A stretch of 11,276 bases of DNA from an uncultured Holosporaceae bacterium (GCA_903887035.1 CAISOG010000150.1:1-11276), one strand, 5' to 3'; shown: positions 1 to 7,195, counted from the first letter of the stretch. The notes: generated by a model from the letters alone, not told the origin. Numbers and translations are program-made.

Positions 1-632
1 ATGCCTTTGTCGGCGGCCAGCCTGTCGATGGCTTTGCTGGCGCCCTGCCCGAAAGTCAATTGAAGCAGTTTATCCAAAATCTTACGGGTCAGGCTGTGCC
101 GGCCGATCCCGCCACCGATTGGCTGGAAATGGCGGAGCAAGCCCTGCGAGAGGAGCGGTTGCCGCAGGCAAAGGCGGCGTTTGAGCAGTTGTTGCAGCTG
201 GATCCCGACAATCTGGTTGGGCTGGCCGGCCTGGCGCGGGTCGCGTTGCGGCAGGGTAATATCGATCATGCCAAGGAGTTGTTGGCGGCGGCGCCCGCTG
301 AGGCGGCCAACAATCCGGCGATTCAATCGGTGACGGCGGCTTTAACCATTGCGGAGGAGGCGGGGCAGCTGGGTGATTTGGCGGTGTATCAACAGGCATT
401 GGCGGCCAACCCCGCCGATCATGCGGCGGCGATGGCGTTGGCGCGCGGCGAATTTATCCGTGGCGCGGTCGATACCGCTGTGGATCTGTTGTTGACCAGC
501 GTGCGCCAGGATCGCAATTGGCAGGATGGAGCCGCCCGCCTGCTGCTGCTGCAATTCTTCAGCGCGCTGGGCTTTGATCATCCGGTCGCGTTGGAGGGGC
601 GTCGCCGCCTGTCCACCGTGCTGTTCAGCTAA
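1..632 (+). CDS. cnoX: CnoX-like thioredoxin/TPR co-chaperone, 3' part only
   Basis: The reading frame is open from the window edge (first whole codon at 3) to TAA at 630-632, giving 209 visible residues. The first residues, with the run VGGQPVDGFAGALPE, match the last strand and helix of a thioredoxin fold, so the TTG at 60 is internal and not the start. The remainder is alpha-helical and TPR-like: paired helices rich in Ala and Leu, with the TPR-type run AKAAFEQLLQLDPDN near visible residues 57-71, and an end GRRRLSTVLFS typical of this family. Known members (E. coli CnoX/YbbN) hold clients for GroEL and DnaK and form mixed disulfides under oxidative stress. The CXXC or equivalent active site lies upstream of the window, so redox activity cannot be judged. 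The next gene starts 18 bp downstream on the same strand, which suggests co-transcription. Confidence 0.88.
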   Translation, partial: AFVGGQPVDGFAGALPESQLKQFIQNLTGQAVPADPATDWLEMAEQALREERLPQAKAAFEQLLQLDPDNLVGLAGLARVALRQGNIDHAKELLAAAPAEAANNPAIQSVTAALTIAEEAGQLGDLAVYQQALAANPADHAAAMALARGEFIRGAVDTAVDLLLTSVRQDRNWQDGAARLLLLQFFSALGFDHPVALEGRRRLSTVLFS

Positions 633-650
633 CCCACCGATTGCGTCGCC

Positions 651-1496
651 ATGTCTCGTCATCCCTTTGACCCCAGTTTGGAAGATTTGCCGCAGGAAAT
701 TCCGATTTTCCCGCTGATGGGCGCGATGATTCTGCCCGGCGGCTATATCCCCCTTAATGTGTTTGAGCCGCGCTACATCAACATGGTGTTGGATGCCATG
801 CGCACCCCCACCCGTCTGATTGGCGTTATCCAACCGCGCTTTGATCCTGATGAAACGGATGGACTGACAGCTGGACTGCCGAGTGAGCGGGACGAGGCCA
901 CTAGCAAAGACGCTGCGCCAGAAAGCGCTGCAGCGGGCTTGGCCGCAACCGCCGCCCCCAAAAAAACCACTTCAAAGTCAAAAGCGCCGTTGGCTGACGA
1001 ATCGACCGAATCCGCCGAAACCGATGACCACCATCCGCCCGCGCTGTACGACATTGGCTGTGCCGGCCGTATTTCCGCCTTTAGTGAGGAGGAGGATGGG
1101 CGCATCCTGCTGCGCCTGACGGGGGTTTGCCGCTTTCGGGTGGAGCAGGAGTTGCCAAAGCTGCATGGCTATCGCCGCGTTCTGCCCGCCTGGCAAGAAT
1201 TTGTTGGCGATCTTCAGGGCGATAAGGAGGCGCAGGGGCTGATCAACCGCGACCGCCTGCTGCCCACCCTGCGCGAGTATTTCCGCCTGCAATCGATTGA
1301 TGCCAATTGGGATAGCATTCGCGATACCGGCGATGAACCGCTGATTACCACCCTATGCTTGATTAGCCCGCTGGAACCCCAGGAAAAACAGGCGCTGTTG
1401 GAGGCACCCACCCTGATCGATCGCGCCAAAATCCTGCAAACCCTGATTGAAATGGCGGTGTTGTCGGACAATATCAGCGGCAGCACCCCGAATTAA
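651..1496 (+). CDS. LON substrate-binding (N-terminal) domain protein with a long internal linker
   Basis: 281 residues. It resembles stand-alone proteins carrying only the N-terminal domain of Lon protease: IFPLMGAMILPGGYIPLNVFEPRY at about residues 19-42 (the split beta-fold opening), then YDIGCAGRISAF (133-144) and LTGVCRFRVE (156-165). The helical C-terminal part is at about 193-275. No AAA+ or Ser-Lys protease motifs are present, so it is not Lon. The role of such proteins is poorly known; a role in binding protein substrates is inferred from the domain. Residues about 64-129 form a low-complexity Ala/Ser/Thr/Lys/Glu-rich insert between two core strands, where relatives usually have a short loop. 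The start ATG at 651 is the first in frame after the upstream gene and begins just before the domain, but it lacks a clear Shine-Dalgarno sequence, which fits translational coupling to the upstream gene. Confidence 0.87.
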   Translation: MSRHPFDPSLEDLPQEIPIFPLMGAMILPGGYIPLNVFEPRYINMVLDAMRTPTRLIGVIQPRFDPDETDGLTAGLPSERDEATSKDAAPESAAAGLAATAAPKKTTSKSKAPLADESTESAETDDHHPPALYDIGCAGRISAFSEEEDGRILLRLTGVCRFRVEQELPKLHGYRRVLPAWQEFVGDLQGDKEAQGLINRDRLLPTLREYFRLQSIDANWDSIRDTGDEPLITTLCLISPLEPQEKQALLEAPTLIDRAKILQTLIEMAVLSDNISGSTPN

Positions 1497-1515
1497 GGGG
1501 AGTAATGTTGGGTAG

Positions 1516-1536
1516 GAGGATGGTTGCGCCATCCTC
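1516..1536 (+). terminator. Perfect 8-bp hairpin 20 bp after the LON-domain gene
   Basis: GAGGATGG (1516-1523) and CCATCCTC (1529-1536) are exact inverted repeats around the 5-base loop TTGCG. The place, just past the stop codon, fits a transcription end. No U-run follows, so an intrinsic terminator is not demonstrated. It could instead be a degenerate piece of the neighbouring GGGTAGGAT-type repeats. Confidence 0.35.
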
Positions 1537-1542
1537 ACTGTA

Positions 1543-1715
1543 TCACCGTGTTATCCTATCCCCCTGGCATCGGTGGGTGTGAAGTCCAGCGGTGGAGAGT
1601 TGGTGTCGTCATTACCGCTTCACCATGTCATCCTACCCCCTGGCGTCGGTGGGTGTGAAGTCCAACGGTGGAGAGTTGGTGTCGTCGTTACCGCCTCACC
1701 GTGTCATCCTACCCC
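1543..1715. repeat. Direct tandem repeat, unit 76-77 bp, two full copies and a 20-bp third start
   Basis: Copy 1 runs 1543-1619, copy 2 runs 1620-1695, and a third begins at 1696 and matches for 20 bp to 1715. Each begins TCACC(G/A)TGT(C/T)ATCCTA and shares the core GGTGGGTGTGAAGTCCA followed by CGGTGGAGAGTTGGTGTCG. The two full copies differ at only a few bases plus one indel. The unit length is not a multiple of three and there is no sustained reading frame, so it is non-coding. Each unit contains a short possible stem (CCARC...GTTGG) whose one change between copies, A to G, keeps pairing as G-U. This could be chance. Confidence 0.85.
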
Positions 1716-1795
1716 TTGTGGGTAGGATCTCAAATCCTAACCGCTGTACAAGCGTTACCGCCGCATAGATCCTACCCATAAAGGGTAGGATGACA
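1702..1795. repeat. 94-bp palindromic element with double-hairpin arms
   Basis: The left arm 1702-1730 and right arm 1767-1795 are 29-bp inverted repeats matching at 27 of 29 positions. The outer 13 bp, TGTCATCCTACCC and its complement GGGTAGGATGACA, are exact, as are the inner 11 bp, GGGTAGGATCT and AGATCCTACCC. Each arm is itself a hairpin: ATCCTACCC pairs with GGGTAGGAT across 5-base loops at 1706-1728 and at 1769-1791. The single strand can therefore fold either as one long stem or as a cross with two side hairpins. The two arm mismatches lie only in the side-hairpin loops. The 36-bp centre is at 1731-1766. The layout resembles dispersed palindromic repeats known from alphaproteobacterial genomes; no transposase is nearby. 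Confidence 0.85.
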
Positions 1796-1812
1796 AAGGC
1801 ATTAGGAACAGG

Positions 1813-1827
1813 GGGGGTAGGATGACA
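1813..1827. repeat. Extra inverted copy of the palindrome end, pairing with 1626-1640
   Basis: GGGGGTAGGATGACA at 1813-1827 is the exact 15-bp complement of 1626-1640, which is the start of tandem copy 2. This places a second, larger inverted pair around the 94-bp element and suggests nested or repeated insertion of the same unit. The remainder of 1828-1930 shows no clear promoter or other feature to my eye. Confidence 0.7.
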
Positions 1828-1930
1828 GAGCTTTTCTGCCACCAACAACCATTCATGCGCAAACATTGCGATTTTTCAATCTGGCTATTGGGCAGGATTT
1901 TGGTAAGGATAAGAATCATACCGTTATGAA

Positions 1931-1938
1931 GAGAGAGG
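1931..1938 (+). promoter_or_regulatory. Shine-Dalgarno sequence that decides the Trm112-like start
   Basis: GAGAGAGG lies 8 bases before the ATG at 1947. The other in-frame starts, ATG at 1926 and TTG at 1866, have no equally well placed site, and family members begin close to the LDPRLLDLLVCP motif. These points favour 1947. Confidence 0.65.
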
Positions 1939-1946
1939 CCTTGACC

Positions 1947-2189
1947 ATGACTGAATCTACCGCCAACAACACGGCCAGCCATCACGATGCCGCAAAAAGC
2001 CATGAAACCAACGGGGTGGAGCTGGATCCCCGCCTGCTGGATCTGCTGGTATGCCCCGTTACCAAGGCGCCGTTGGTCTACGACCGCGCGGCGCAGGAAT
2101 TGATTAGCCGCCAGGCCAAGCTGGCCTACCCCGTCCGCGATGGCATTCCCATCATGCTGCCCGATGAGGCGCGCAAGCTAGCGGATTAG
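1947..2189 (+). CDS. Trm112/UPF0434 (YcaR-type) small protein
   Basis: 80 residues from ATG 1947. The family signature is clear: LDPRLLDLLVCPVTKAPLVY, then QELISRQAKLAYPVRDGIPIML, ending in an acidic-basic tail. Eukaryotic and archaeal Trm112 are zinc-binding partners that activate several methyltransferases. In bacteria the role is largely open, and only one cysteine (in LVCP) is visible here, so zinc binding by the full set of ligands is doubtful. The first 24 or so residues, polar and rich in Asn, Ala and His, are extra compared with the usual short family length of about 60. A start at the GTG of GVELDP would give the standard length, but no better ribosome-binding site supports it. The gene converges with the Dus gene, with 18 bp between stop codons. 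Confidence 0.87.
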   Translation: MTESTANNTASHHDAAKSHETNGVELDPRLLDLLVCPVTKAPLVYDRAAQELISRQAKLAYPVRDGIPIMLPDEARKLAD

Positions 2190-2207
2190 CCAGCAAACCT
2201 AAGCCGC

Positions 2208-3188
2208 CTACTGCCCCGCTTGGTCAAAAAAAGCGCGGGAGGCGGCCATCAGTTGGTCGGGCGTTTCCAGCAGAAAGCTGGCGGCGCGAAAGTCGGCTGC
2301 GCCGGGCAGGCCGCGGGCATACCAGCCCAGATGTTTGCGGGCGCTGATCATCGCGGGATGGGTATCGTCGTAAAAGTCAAAGATACGTTGCAAATGACGC
2401 TCCACCGTGTCCTGCAGGATGGCGTGGGTGATGGTCAGGGTGGGTCGCCCCGCTAGCTCATCGGCAATTTGTTGCAACAGCCAGGGGTTGCCATAGCTGG
2501 CGCGGCCAATCATCACCCCATCCGCACCCGATTCGGCCAAAGCGGTGCGGGCATTCGCACTGGTTTTGATATCGCCATTAACAATCACGGGAATCTTCAC
2601 CGCCTGTTTCACCGCACGCACCGCCACCCAATCGGCATCCCCATTGTACAGTTGGGCACGGGTGCGACCATGAATGGTGATCATTTGAATGCCCACCTCC
2701 TCAGCGATTTTGGCCAGGCGGGGGGCGTTGCGGTTGTCATCATTCCACCCCAGCCGCATTTTCAGGGTAACGGGCACCGGCACCGCCGCCACAACAGCCG
2801 CCAGAATCGCCGCCGCCCGCCCCTCATCCTTCATCAGGGCAGATCCGGCAAACTGGTTGACCACCTTTTTGACGGGGCAGCCGAAATTGATGTCAATCAG
2901 CTGCGCCCCCTGGTCGGTATGGATACGTGCCGCCTCTGCCATCACATCGGGGTCACAACCAGCCAGCTGGACGGCGGCGGGCGCCTCCTCCGCGGCCATT
3001 TCCGCCTTTTTACGGCTTTTGGCGATATTGCGGACGGCGGCCGCACTGGCAATCATTTCTGAGAAAATCAGGCCAGCGCCAAAATCGCGCACCGTGCGGC
3101 GGCATGGTTGGTCGGTCACCTCCGTCATCGGTGCCAACAACACAGGCTCCGCAATCTCGATATTGCCAATGGTAATGAGGGACAGCAT
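2208..3188 (-). CDS. dusB: tRNA-dihydrouridine synthase, DusB family
   Basis: 326 residues from ATG at 3188. FMN-dependent Dus enzymes reduce uridine in the tRNA D-loop with NADPH. Seen motifs are the FMN-binding opening LLAPMTEVTDQPCRR (17-31), the catalytic-cysteine run DINFGCPVKKV (99-109, Cys104 as general acid), the core strands TLKMRLGW and ITIHGRTRAQLY, the phosphate-binding stretch IPVIVNGDI, and DGVMIGRASYGNPWLL. Length and order fit DusB/NifR3. The frame runs upstream without a stop to 3332, but that stretch lies inside eno and reads as Pro/Ala-rich nonsense, so 3188 is preferred. The Shine-Dalgarno sequence there is weak (AGGA, about 13 bases away), and GTG codons a little upstream are possible. 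It follows eno by 46 bp and ends the minus-strand cluster. In many alphaproteobacteria ftsB follows eno, so this neighbour is less usual. Confidence 0.92.
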   Translation of the reverse strand: MLSLITIGNIEIAEPVLLAPMTEVTDQPCRRTVRDFGAGLIFSEMIASAAAVRNIAKSRKKAEMAAEEAPAAVQLAGCDPDVMAEAARIHTDQGAQLIDINFGCPVKKVVNQFAGSALMKDEGRAAAILAAVVAAVPVPVTLKMRLGWNDDNRNAPRLAKIAEEVGIQMITIHGRTRAQLYNGDADWVAVRAVKQAVKIPVIVNGDIKTSANARTALAESGADGVMIGRASYGNPWLLQQIADELAGRPTLTITHAILQDTVERHLQRIFDFYDDTHPAMISARKHLGWYARGLPGAADFRAASFLLETPDQLMAASRAFFDQAGQ

Positions 3189-3234
3189 GGGTTTTTCTAT
3201 TCCATCCTGTCCTATCGCCACCACACCATCGATT

Positions 3235-4551
3235 TTAGGCCGCAAAGGCCAGGCGGGGGTTGCCGCTGTTGCGGTTGCCGGCAAAGGTGGACAGGCCGGC
3301 AAAGGCGGCGGATTGACCCAATTTTTCTTCAATCCGCAACAGCTGGTTGTATTTGGCGATCCGATCAGTACGGCTCATCGACCCAGTTTTGATCTGGCCG
3401 CAATTCATCGCCACCGCCAGATCGGCAATGGTGGTATCCTCGGTTTCGCCAGAGCGATGCGACATAATGGCGCTAAAGCCTGCCCGATAAGCGGTGTTAA
3501 TCGTTTCCAGGGTTTCGGTCAGCGTGCCAATCTGGTTGACCTTAATCAAAATGGCGTTGGCAGACTGTTGGGCGATACCCTTATTCAGCCGATCCACATT
3601 GGTCACGAACAGATCGTCGCCGACAATCTGCACCTTGTTGCCCAATTTGGCGGTCATCAGCTTCCACCCCTCCCAATCATCCTCGGCCATGCCATCCTCA
3701 ATCGACACGATGGGATAGCGGCTGGTTAGGTCGGCATAAAAATCAACCAACTCGGCGCTGCTGAACTGCTTATTCTCACCGCCAAAGCTGTAGCGACCAT
3801 CGCGGAACAGCTCACTGGCCGCCACGTCCAGCGCCAGGCTGATCTCCTCACCCGGGGTATAGCCAGCCTTTTCAATCGCCTCAACGATGGTGGACAAGGC
3901 CTGCTCACTGCTGGTCAGGTTGGGTGCAAAGCCACCCTCATCCCCAACGGCGGTGATGTGTTTGCCCTGCGCCAGAATCTTCTTCAGGGTGTGAAACACC
4001 TCCGCCCCCATTTGCAGGGCTTCGGCAAAGTTTTCGGCCTTGTGCGGCACAATCATAAATTCCTGCATGTCCAGCAGATTGTCGGCATGGGCACCGCCGT
4101 TGATGATGTTCATCAATGGGGTGGGCAACAGATGGGCGTAAACGCCACCAACATGGCGGTACAGGGGCACCTTAGCCTCCTCAGCCGCTGCCTTCGCCAC
4201 CGCCAGGCTGACCGCCAGAATAGCGTTAGCGCCAAGGCGCGCCTTATTTTCGGTACCATCCAATTCAATCAGGGTGCGATCGATGCCAACCTGATCATCG
4301 GCGTCCATATTCACCAGCTTTTTGAAAATCTCACGGTTGATGGTCTCGACCGCTTTTTTCACGCCCTTACCAAACAGGCGTTTTTTGTCGTTGTCGCGCA
4401 ATTCCAACGCTTCATGGCTGCCCGTTGACGCCCCCGAAGGAACGGCGGCGCGGCCACCAAAGCCAGAGGCCAGAATCACATCGACTTCCACGGTGGGGTT
4501 ACCACGGCTGTCGTAAATTTCGCGGGCGATGATGTCGGCAATTTGGCTCAT
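3235..4551 (-). CDS. eno: Enolase (phosphopyruvate hydratase)
   Basis: 438 residues, slightly longer than the usual 420-430. The enzyme interconverts 2-phosphoglycerate and phosphoenolpyruvate in glycolysis. Seen: SGASTG loop (39-44), proton-handling Glu205 in GDEGGFAPN, metal ligands Asp242 (ALD), Glu285 (SIEDGMAEDDW) and Asp312 (VGDDLFVTN), catalytic Lys337 in LIKVNQIG, the HRSGE substrate loop (365-369) and Lys388 in IKTGS. All key residues are intact. The start has the Shine-Dalgarno sequence AGAAGG 8-10 bases upstream. The C-terminus carries about 15 extra residues rich in Asn, Gly and Ala. It is read after kdsA (56-bp gap) and before the Dus gene. Confidence 0.98.
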   Translation of the reverse strand: MSQIADIIAREIYDSRGNPTVEVDVILASGFGGRAAVPSGASTGSHEALELRDNDKKRLFGKGVKKAVETINREIFKKLVNMDADDQVGIDRTLIELDGTENKARLGANAILAVSLAVAKAAAEEAKVPLYRHVGGVYAHLLPTPLMNIINGGAHADNLLDMQEFMIVPHKAENFAEALQMGAEVFHTLKKILAQGKHITAVGDEGGFAPNLTSSEQALSTIVEAIEKAGYTPGEEISLALDVAASELFRDGRYSFGGENKQFSSAELVDFYADLTSRYPIVSIEDGMAEDDWEGWKLMTAKLGNKVQIVGDDLFVTNVDRLNKGIAQQSANAILIKVNQIGTLTETLETINTAYRAGFSAIMSHRSGETEDTTIADLAVAMNCGQIKTGSMSRTDRIAKYNQLLRIEEKLGQSAAFAGLSTFAGNRNSGNPRLAFAA

Positions 4552-4607
4552 GATCAGGTACCTTCTTTTGGTGATCGGGGGGTTGCAACTGTTTGAGAAA
4601 AAACCTA

Positions 4608-5459
4608 TTAGGCGGCTTCTGTCAATTTGTTTTGATGTTTTTTGGTCATATCGTCCAGCTCCTTCAACCAGCTTAGCAGGGCGGGCATGTCATGCAGCGG
4701 GATCATGTTTGGCCCGTCGGAGGGCGCCTGGTCAGGATTCTCATGGGTTTCGATAAACACCGCCGCCACCCCAACCGCAATGGCGGCACGCGCCAACACC
4801 GGGGCATACTCCCGCTCCCCCCCCGTGCGATCGCCCTTACCGCCTGGCTGTTGCACCGAATGGGTGGCATCAAACACCACGGGGCATCCCGTTTGTGCCA
4901 GGATGGGCAGGGCGCGCATATCGTTGACCAGGGTGTTGTAACCAAAGGAGGTGCCGCGCTCACACAACAGGGTTTTGTCATTGCCGGTTGAGGCAATCTT
5001 GGCGACAACATTCTTCATGTCCCACGGCGCCATAAACTGCCCCTTTTTGACGTTGATAGCCTTACCCGTCTTGCCCGCCGCGATCAGCAGGTCGGTTTGG
5101 CGGCAAAGAAAAGCCGGAATCTGCAACACATCCACCGCCTGCGCGGCCAGGGCGCAATGTTCCTTCTCATGCACATCGGTCAGCACGGGAATGCCCAGGC
5201 TGTCGCGGATTTCGGCAAAGATGGGCAGGCTTTCGGCCAAACCCATGCCCCGCCCCGTACCAATACTGCTGCGGTTGGCCTTATCAAAAGAGGTTTTGTA
5301 GATCAGCGGCATCCCCAATTTGCTGGTCATTTCCTTAAGGGCGCTAGCCATTTCCAGAGCGTGTGCCCGACTTTCCAGGGCGCAAGGCCCCGCAATCAGT
5401 ACCAGGGGCAGGTCGTTGCCTACCACCACATTGGGGCTAATCGTAACGTGATTTGGCAT
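4608..5459 (-). CDS. kdsA: 3-deoxy-D-manno-octulosonate-8-phosphate synthase
   Basis: 283 residues, normal for the family. It condenses phosphoenolpyruvate with arabinose 5-phosphate to give Kdo-8-phosphate, the first committed step to lipopolysaccharide Kdo. Motifs: LIAGPCALES (21-30), YKTSFDKANRSS (54-65), LTDVHE, QIPAFLCRQTDLL, KGQFMAPWDM, CERGTSFGYNTLV, FDATHSVQQPGG and the end loop ENPDQAPSDGPNM. Cys26 of AGPC sits where metal-dependent enzymes carry a cysteine ligand and metal-independent ones, such as E. coli, carry asparagine. His200, Glu237 and Asp248 are at the places expected for the other ligands, so a metal-dependent enzyme is predicted. AAGGA lies 7 bases before the ATG. It starts 29 bp after pyrG and its PEP substrate is made by the enolase encoded next. 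Confidence 0.97.
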   Translation of the reverse strand: MPNHVTISPNVVVGNDLPLVLIAGPCALESRAHALEMASALKEMTSKLGMPLIYKTSFDKANRSSIGTGRGMGLAESLPIFAEIRDSLGIPVLTDVHEKEHCALAAQAVDVLQIPAFLCRQTDLLIAAGKTGKAINVKKGQFMAPWDMKNVVAKIASTGNDKTLLCERGTSFGYNTLVNDMRALPILAQTGCPVVFDATHSVQQPGGKGDRTGGEREYAPVLARAAIAVGVAAVFIETHENPDQAPSDGPNMIPLHDMPALLSWLKELDDMTKKHQNKLTEAA

Positions 5460-5488
5460 GATAGATTCCTTAGGATGGATAAAATTGT

Positions 5489-7144
5489 TTAGGCGGCCGC
5501 CCCCAACTGCCCCTGATGACGGGCAATCGCCGCCTTAACCAGGGATACAAACAGCGGGTGGGGCGCAAAAGGCTTGGATTGGAACTCCGGGTGAAACTGC
5601 ACCCCCACGAACCATGGGTGGCCAGCCAGCTCCACCACCTCCGTCAGCTGTTGATCGGGCGACAGGCCAACAAACTTCAACCCCGCCGATTCCAGCTGTT
5701 GACGATAGCCGATATTGACCTCATAGCGGTGGCGGTGGCGTTCATGAATCAGCTCGCTGCCATAAATTTTGGCCACCATGCTGGTGCTGCTAAGCTGGCA
5801 GGGATAGGCGCCCAGCCGCATGGTGCCGCCCATATCATCGCGCGTGCCACGGGTAACCACCTGGCCGCCCTGCTGCCACTCGGTCATCATGCCGATAACA
5901 GGCTCACTGGTGCTACCAAACTCGGTACTGCTGGCCTCGGTTAAGCCCAATTTGTTGCGTGCCAGCTCAATTACCGCCAATTGCATGCCCAGGCAGATGC
6001 CCAAATAGGGAATGCCCTGCTCCCGCGCATAACGAATGGCACCCAATTTGCCCTCAATCCCCCGTTGGCCAAAGCCACCCGCGACAATCAACGCATCACA
6101 GTCGGTCAGCTGATCCAGAACGGTCGGCTTAGCCTCTAATGATTCCGAATCGATCCAGCGGATGGTCAGGCGGCAACGGTTGGCAATCGCCGCATGATGC
6201 AACGCCTCCTGCAACGATTTATAGGAATCGGCCACCCCGACATATTTGCCAACAATACCAATGGTGGCGCTGTGGGTTGGGTTTTGCCAGCTTTGCACCA
6301 GCTCCTGCCAGGGCTGAACATTGGCGGCGGGGGCATCGCTGATATTAAAATGCTTCAGCACTTCGCGATCCAGCCCCTCGTTATGATAGGCCACCGGCAC
6401 CTCATAGATGTTGGAAACATTTTTGCCCTGAATGACCGCGTCGGGCTGCACATTGCAGAACAGAGCGATTTTGCGCTTAGCGTCCTCGGCCAACTCTAAC
6501 TCGGTACGGCACAGCAGGATGTCGGGCTGAATCCCAACGCTTAACAGCTCCTTCACCGAATGCTGGGTTGGCTTGGTTTTAATTTCGCCCGCATGCGCCA
6601 GATAGGGCAACAGGGTGACATGAATATACACCACCTGCCTATGCGACAATTCATTACCCAATTGCCGAATCGCCTCCAGAAAAGGCAGGCTTTCGATATC
6701 GCCAACCGTACCGCCGATTTCGCAGATGATAAAATCGTGATCGCTGGTATCAGCCAGAATGAAATCTTTGATGGCGTCGGTGATATGGGGAATCACCTGC
6801 ACCGTGGCGCCCAGATAGTCACCCCGCCGTTCCCGCGCCAACACATCGGCATAAATGCGCCCGGTGGTGGTGTTGTCGGTCTTGCGGGCGTTAACGCCGG
6901 TAAAACGCTCATAGTGCCCCAAATCCAGGTCGGTTTCGCCGCCATCCTCGGTCACAAATACCTCACCATGCTGATAGGGGCTCATGGTACCTGGATCGAT
7001 GTTCAGATAGGGATCCAATTTGCGCAGCCGCACGCGATAACCACGCGATTGCAGCAGCGCGCCCAGCGATGCCGCAGCCAAACCCTTGCCCAACGACGAC
7101 ACGACCCCTCCGGTCACAAAGATAAAGCGTGGCTGGTGGGTCAT
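5489..7144 (-). CDS. pyrG: CTP synthase
   Basis: 551 residues, close to the usual 535-550. It aminates UTP to CTP with ATP and glutamine-derived ammonia. The N-terminal synthetase domain (about 1-270) starts FIFVTGGVVSSLGKG (P-loop-like) and continues KLDPYLNIDPGTMSPYQHGEVF, EDGGETDLDLGHYERF and CEIGGTVGDIES. The C-terminal class I glutamine amidotransferase domain (about 295-545) has GGFGQRG, the nucleophile Cys384 in LGICLGMQ, and the partners His518 and Glu520 in VQFHPEF. Both active sites are complete. A GGAG lies 11 bases before ATG 7144, a little far. CTP made here is also needed to activate Kdo as CMP-Kdo, which fits the neighbouring kdsA. Confidence 0.98.
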   Translation of the reverse strand: MTHQPRFIFVTGGVVSSLGKGLAAASLGALLQSRGYRVRLRKLDPYLNIDPGTMSPYQHGEVFVTEDGGETDLDLGHYERFTGVNARKTDNTTTGRIYADVLARERRGDYLGATVQVIPHITDAIKDFILADTSDHDFIICEIGGTVGDIESLPFLEAIRQLGNELSHRQVVYIHVTLLPYLAHAGEIKTKPTQHSVKELLSVGIQPDILLCRTELELAEDAKRKIALFCNVQPDAVIQGKNVSNIYEVPVAYHNEGLDREVLKHFNISDAPAANVQPWQELVQSWQNPTHSATIGIVGKYVGVADSYKSLQEALHHAAIANRCRLTIRWIDSESLEAKPTVLDQLTDCDALIVAGGFGQRGIEGKLGAIRYAREQGIPYLGICLGMQLAVIELARNKLGLTEASSTEFGSTSEPVIGMMTEWQQGGQVVTRGTRDDMGGTMRLGAYPCQLSSTSMVAKIYGSELIHERHRHRYEVNIGYRQQLESAGLKFVGLSPDQQLTEVVELAGHPWFVGVQFHPEFQSKPFAPHPLFVSLVKAAIARHQGQLGAAA

Positions 7145-7195
7145 AAGAAGGTTGGCTCCGATGGCATCAGGGTTATAGGGGGTTACGGGATGGGG

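Noticed and set aside
60..62. TTG as start of the first gene
   Set aside because: The frame is open to the window edge and the upstream residues match the end of a thioredoxin domain, so the gene is cut by the window rather than starting here.
960..966. Run of seven A in the LON-domain gene
   Set aside because: Its codon phase does not make an X XXY YYZ slippery site, and the protein continues in frame into the conserved part. It lies in the low-complexity insert.
1720..1777. tRNA-like fold in the palindromic element
   Set aside because: The GGGTAGG/CCTACCC ends look like an acceptor stem, but there is no D-arm, anticodon arm or T-loop consensus, and the span is too short. It is explained by the inverted repeats.
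1543..1795. CRISPR array
   Set aside because: Only two full direct copies exist, they are 76-77 bp long and abut without spacers, and no cas gene is near.
2226..2232. T TTT TTT slippery run near the end of the Dus gene, minus strand
   Set aside because: A -1 slip would meet a stop at once and remove only a few residues. There is no downstream stimulatory structure, so programmed frameshifting is unlikely.
3189..3332. Longer N-terminus of the Dus protein inside eno
   Set aside because: The extra residues are Pro/Ala-rich antisense-like sequence from a different frame of eno, and the family motif begins right after the Met at 3188.
2689..3729. Long plus-strand open frame across dusB and eno
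   Set aside because: It is antisense to two well-supported genes and its translation is Ala/Arg/Ser-rich without domain motifs.
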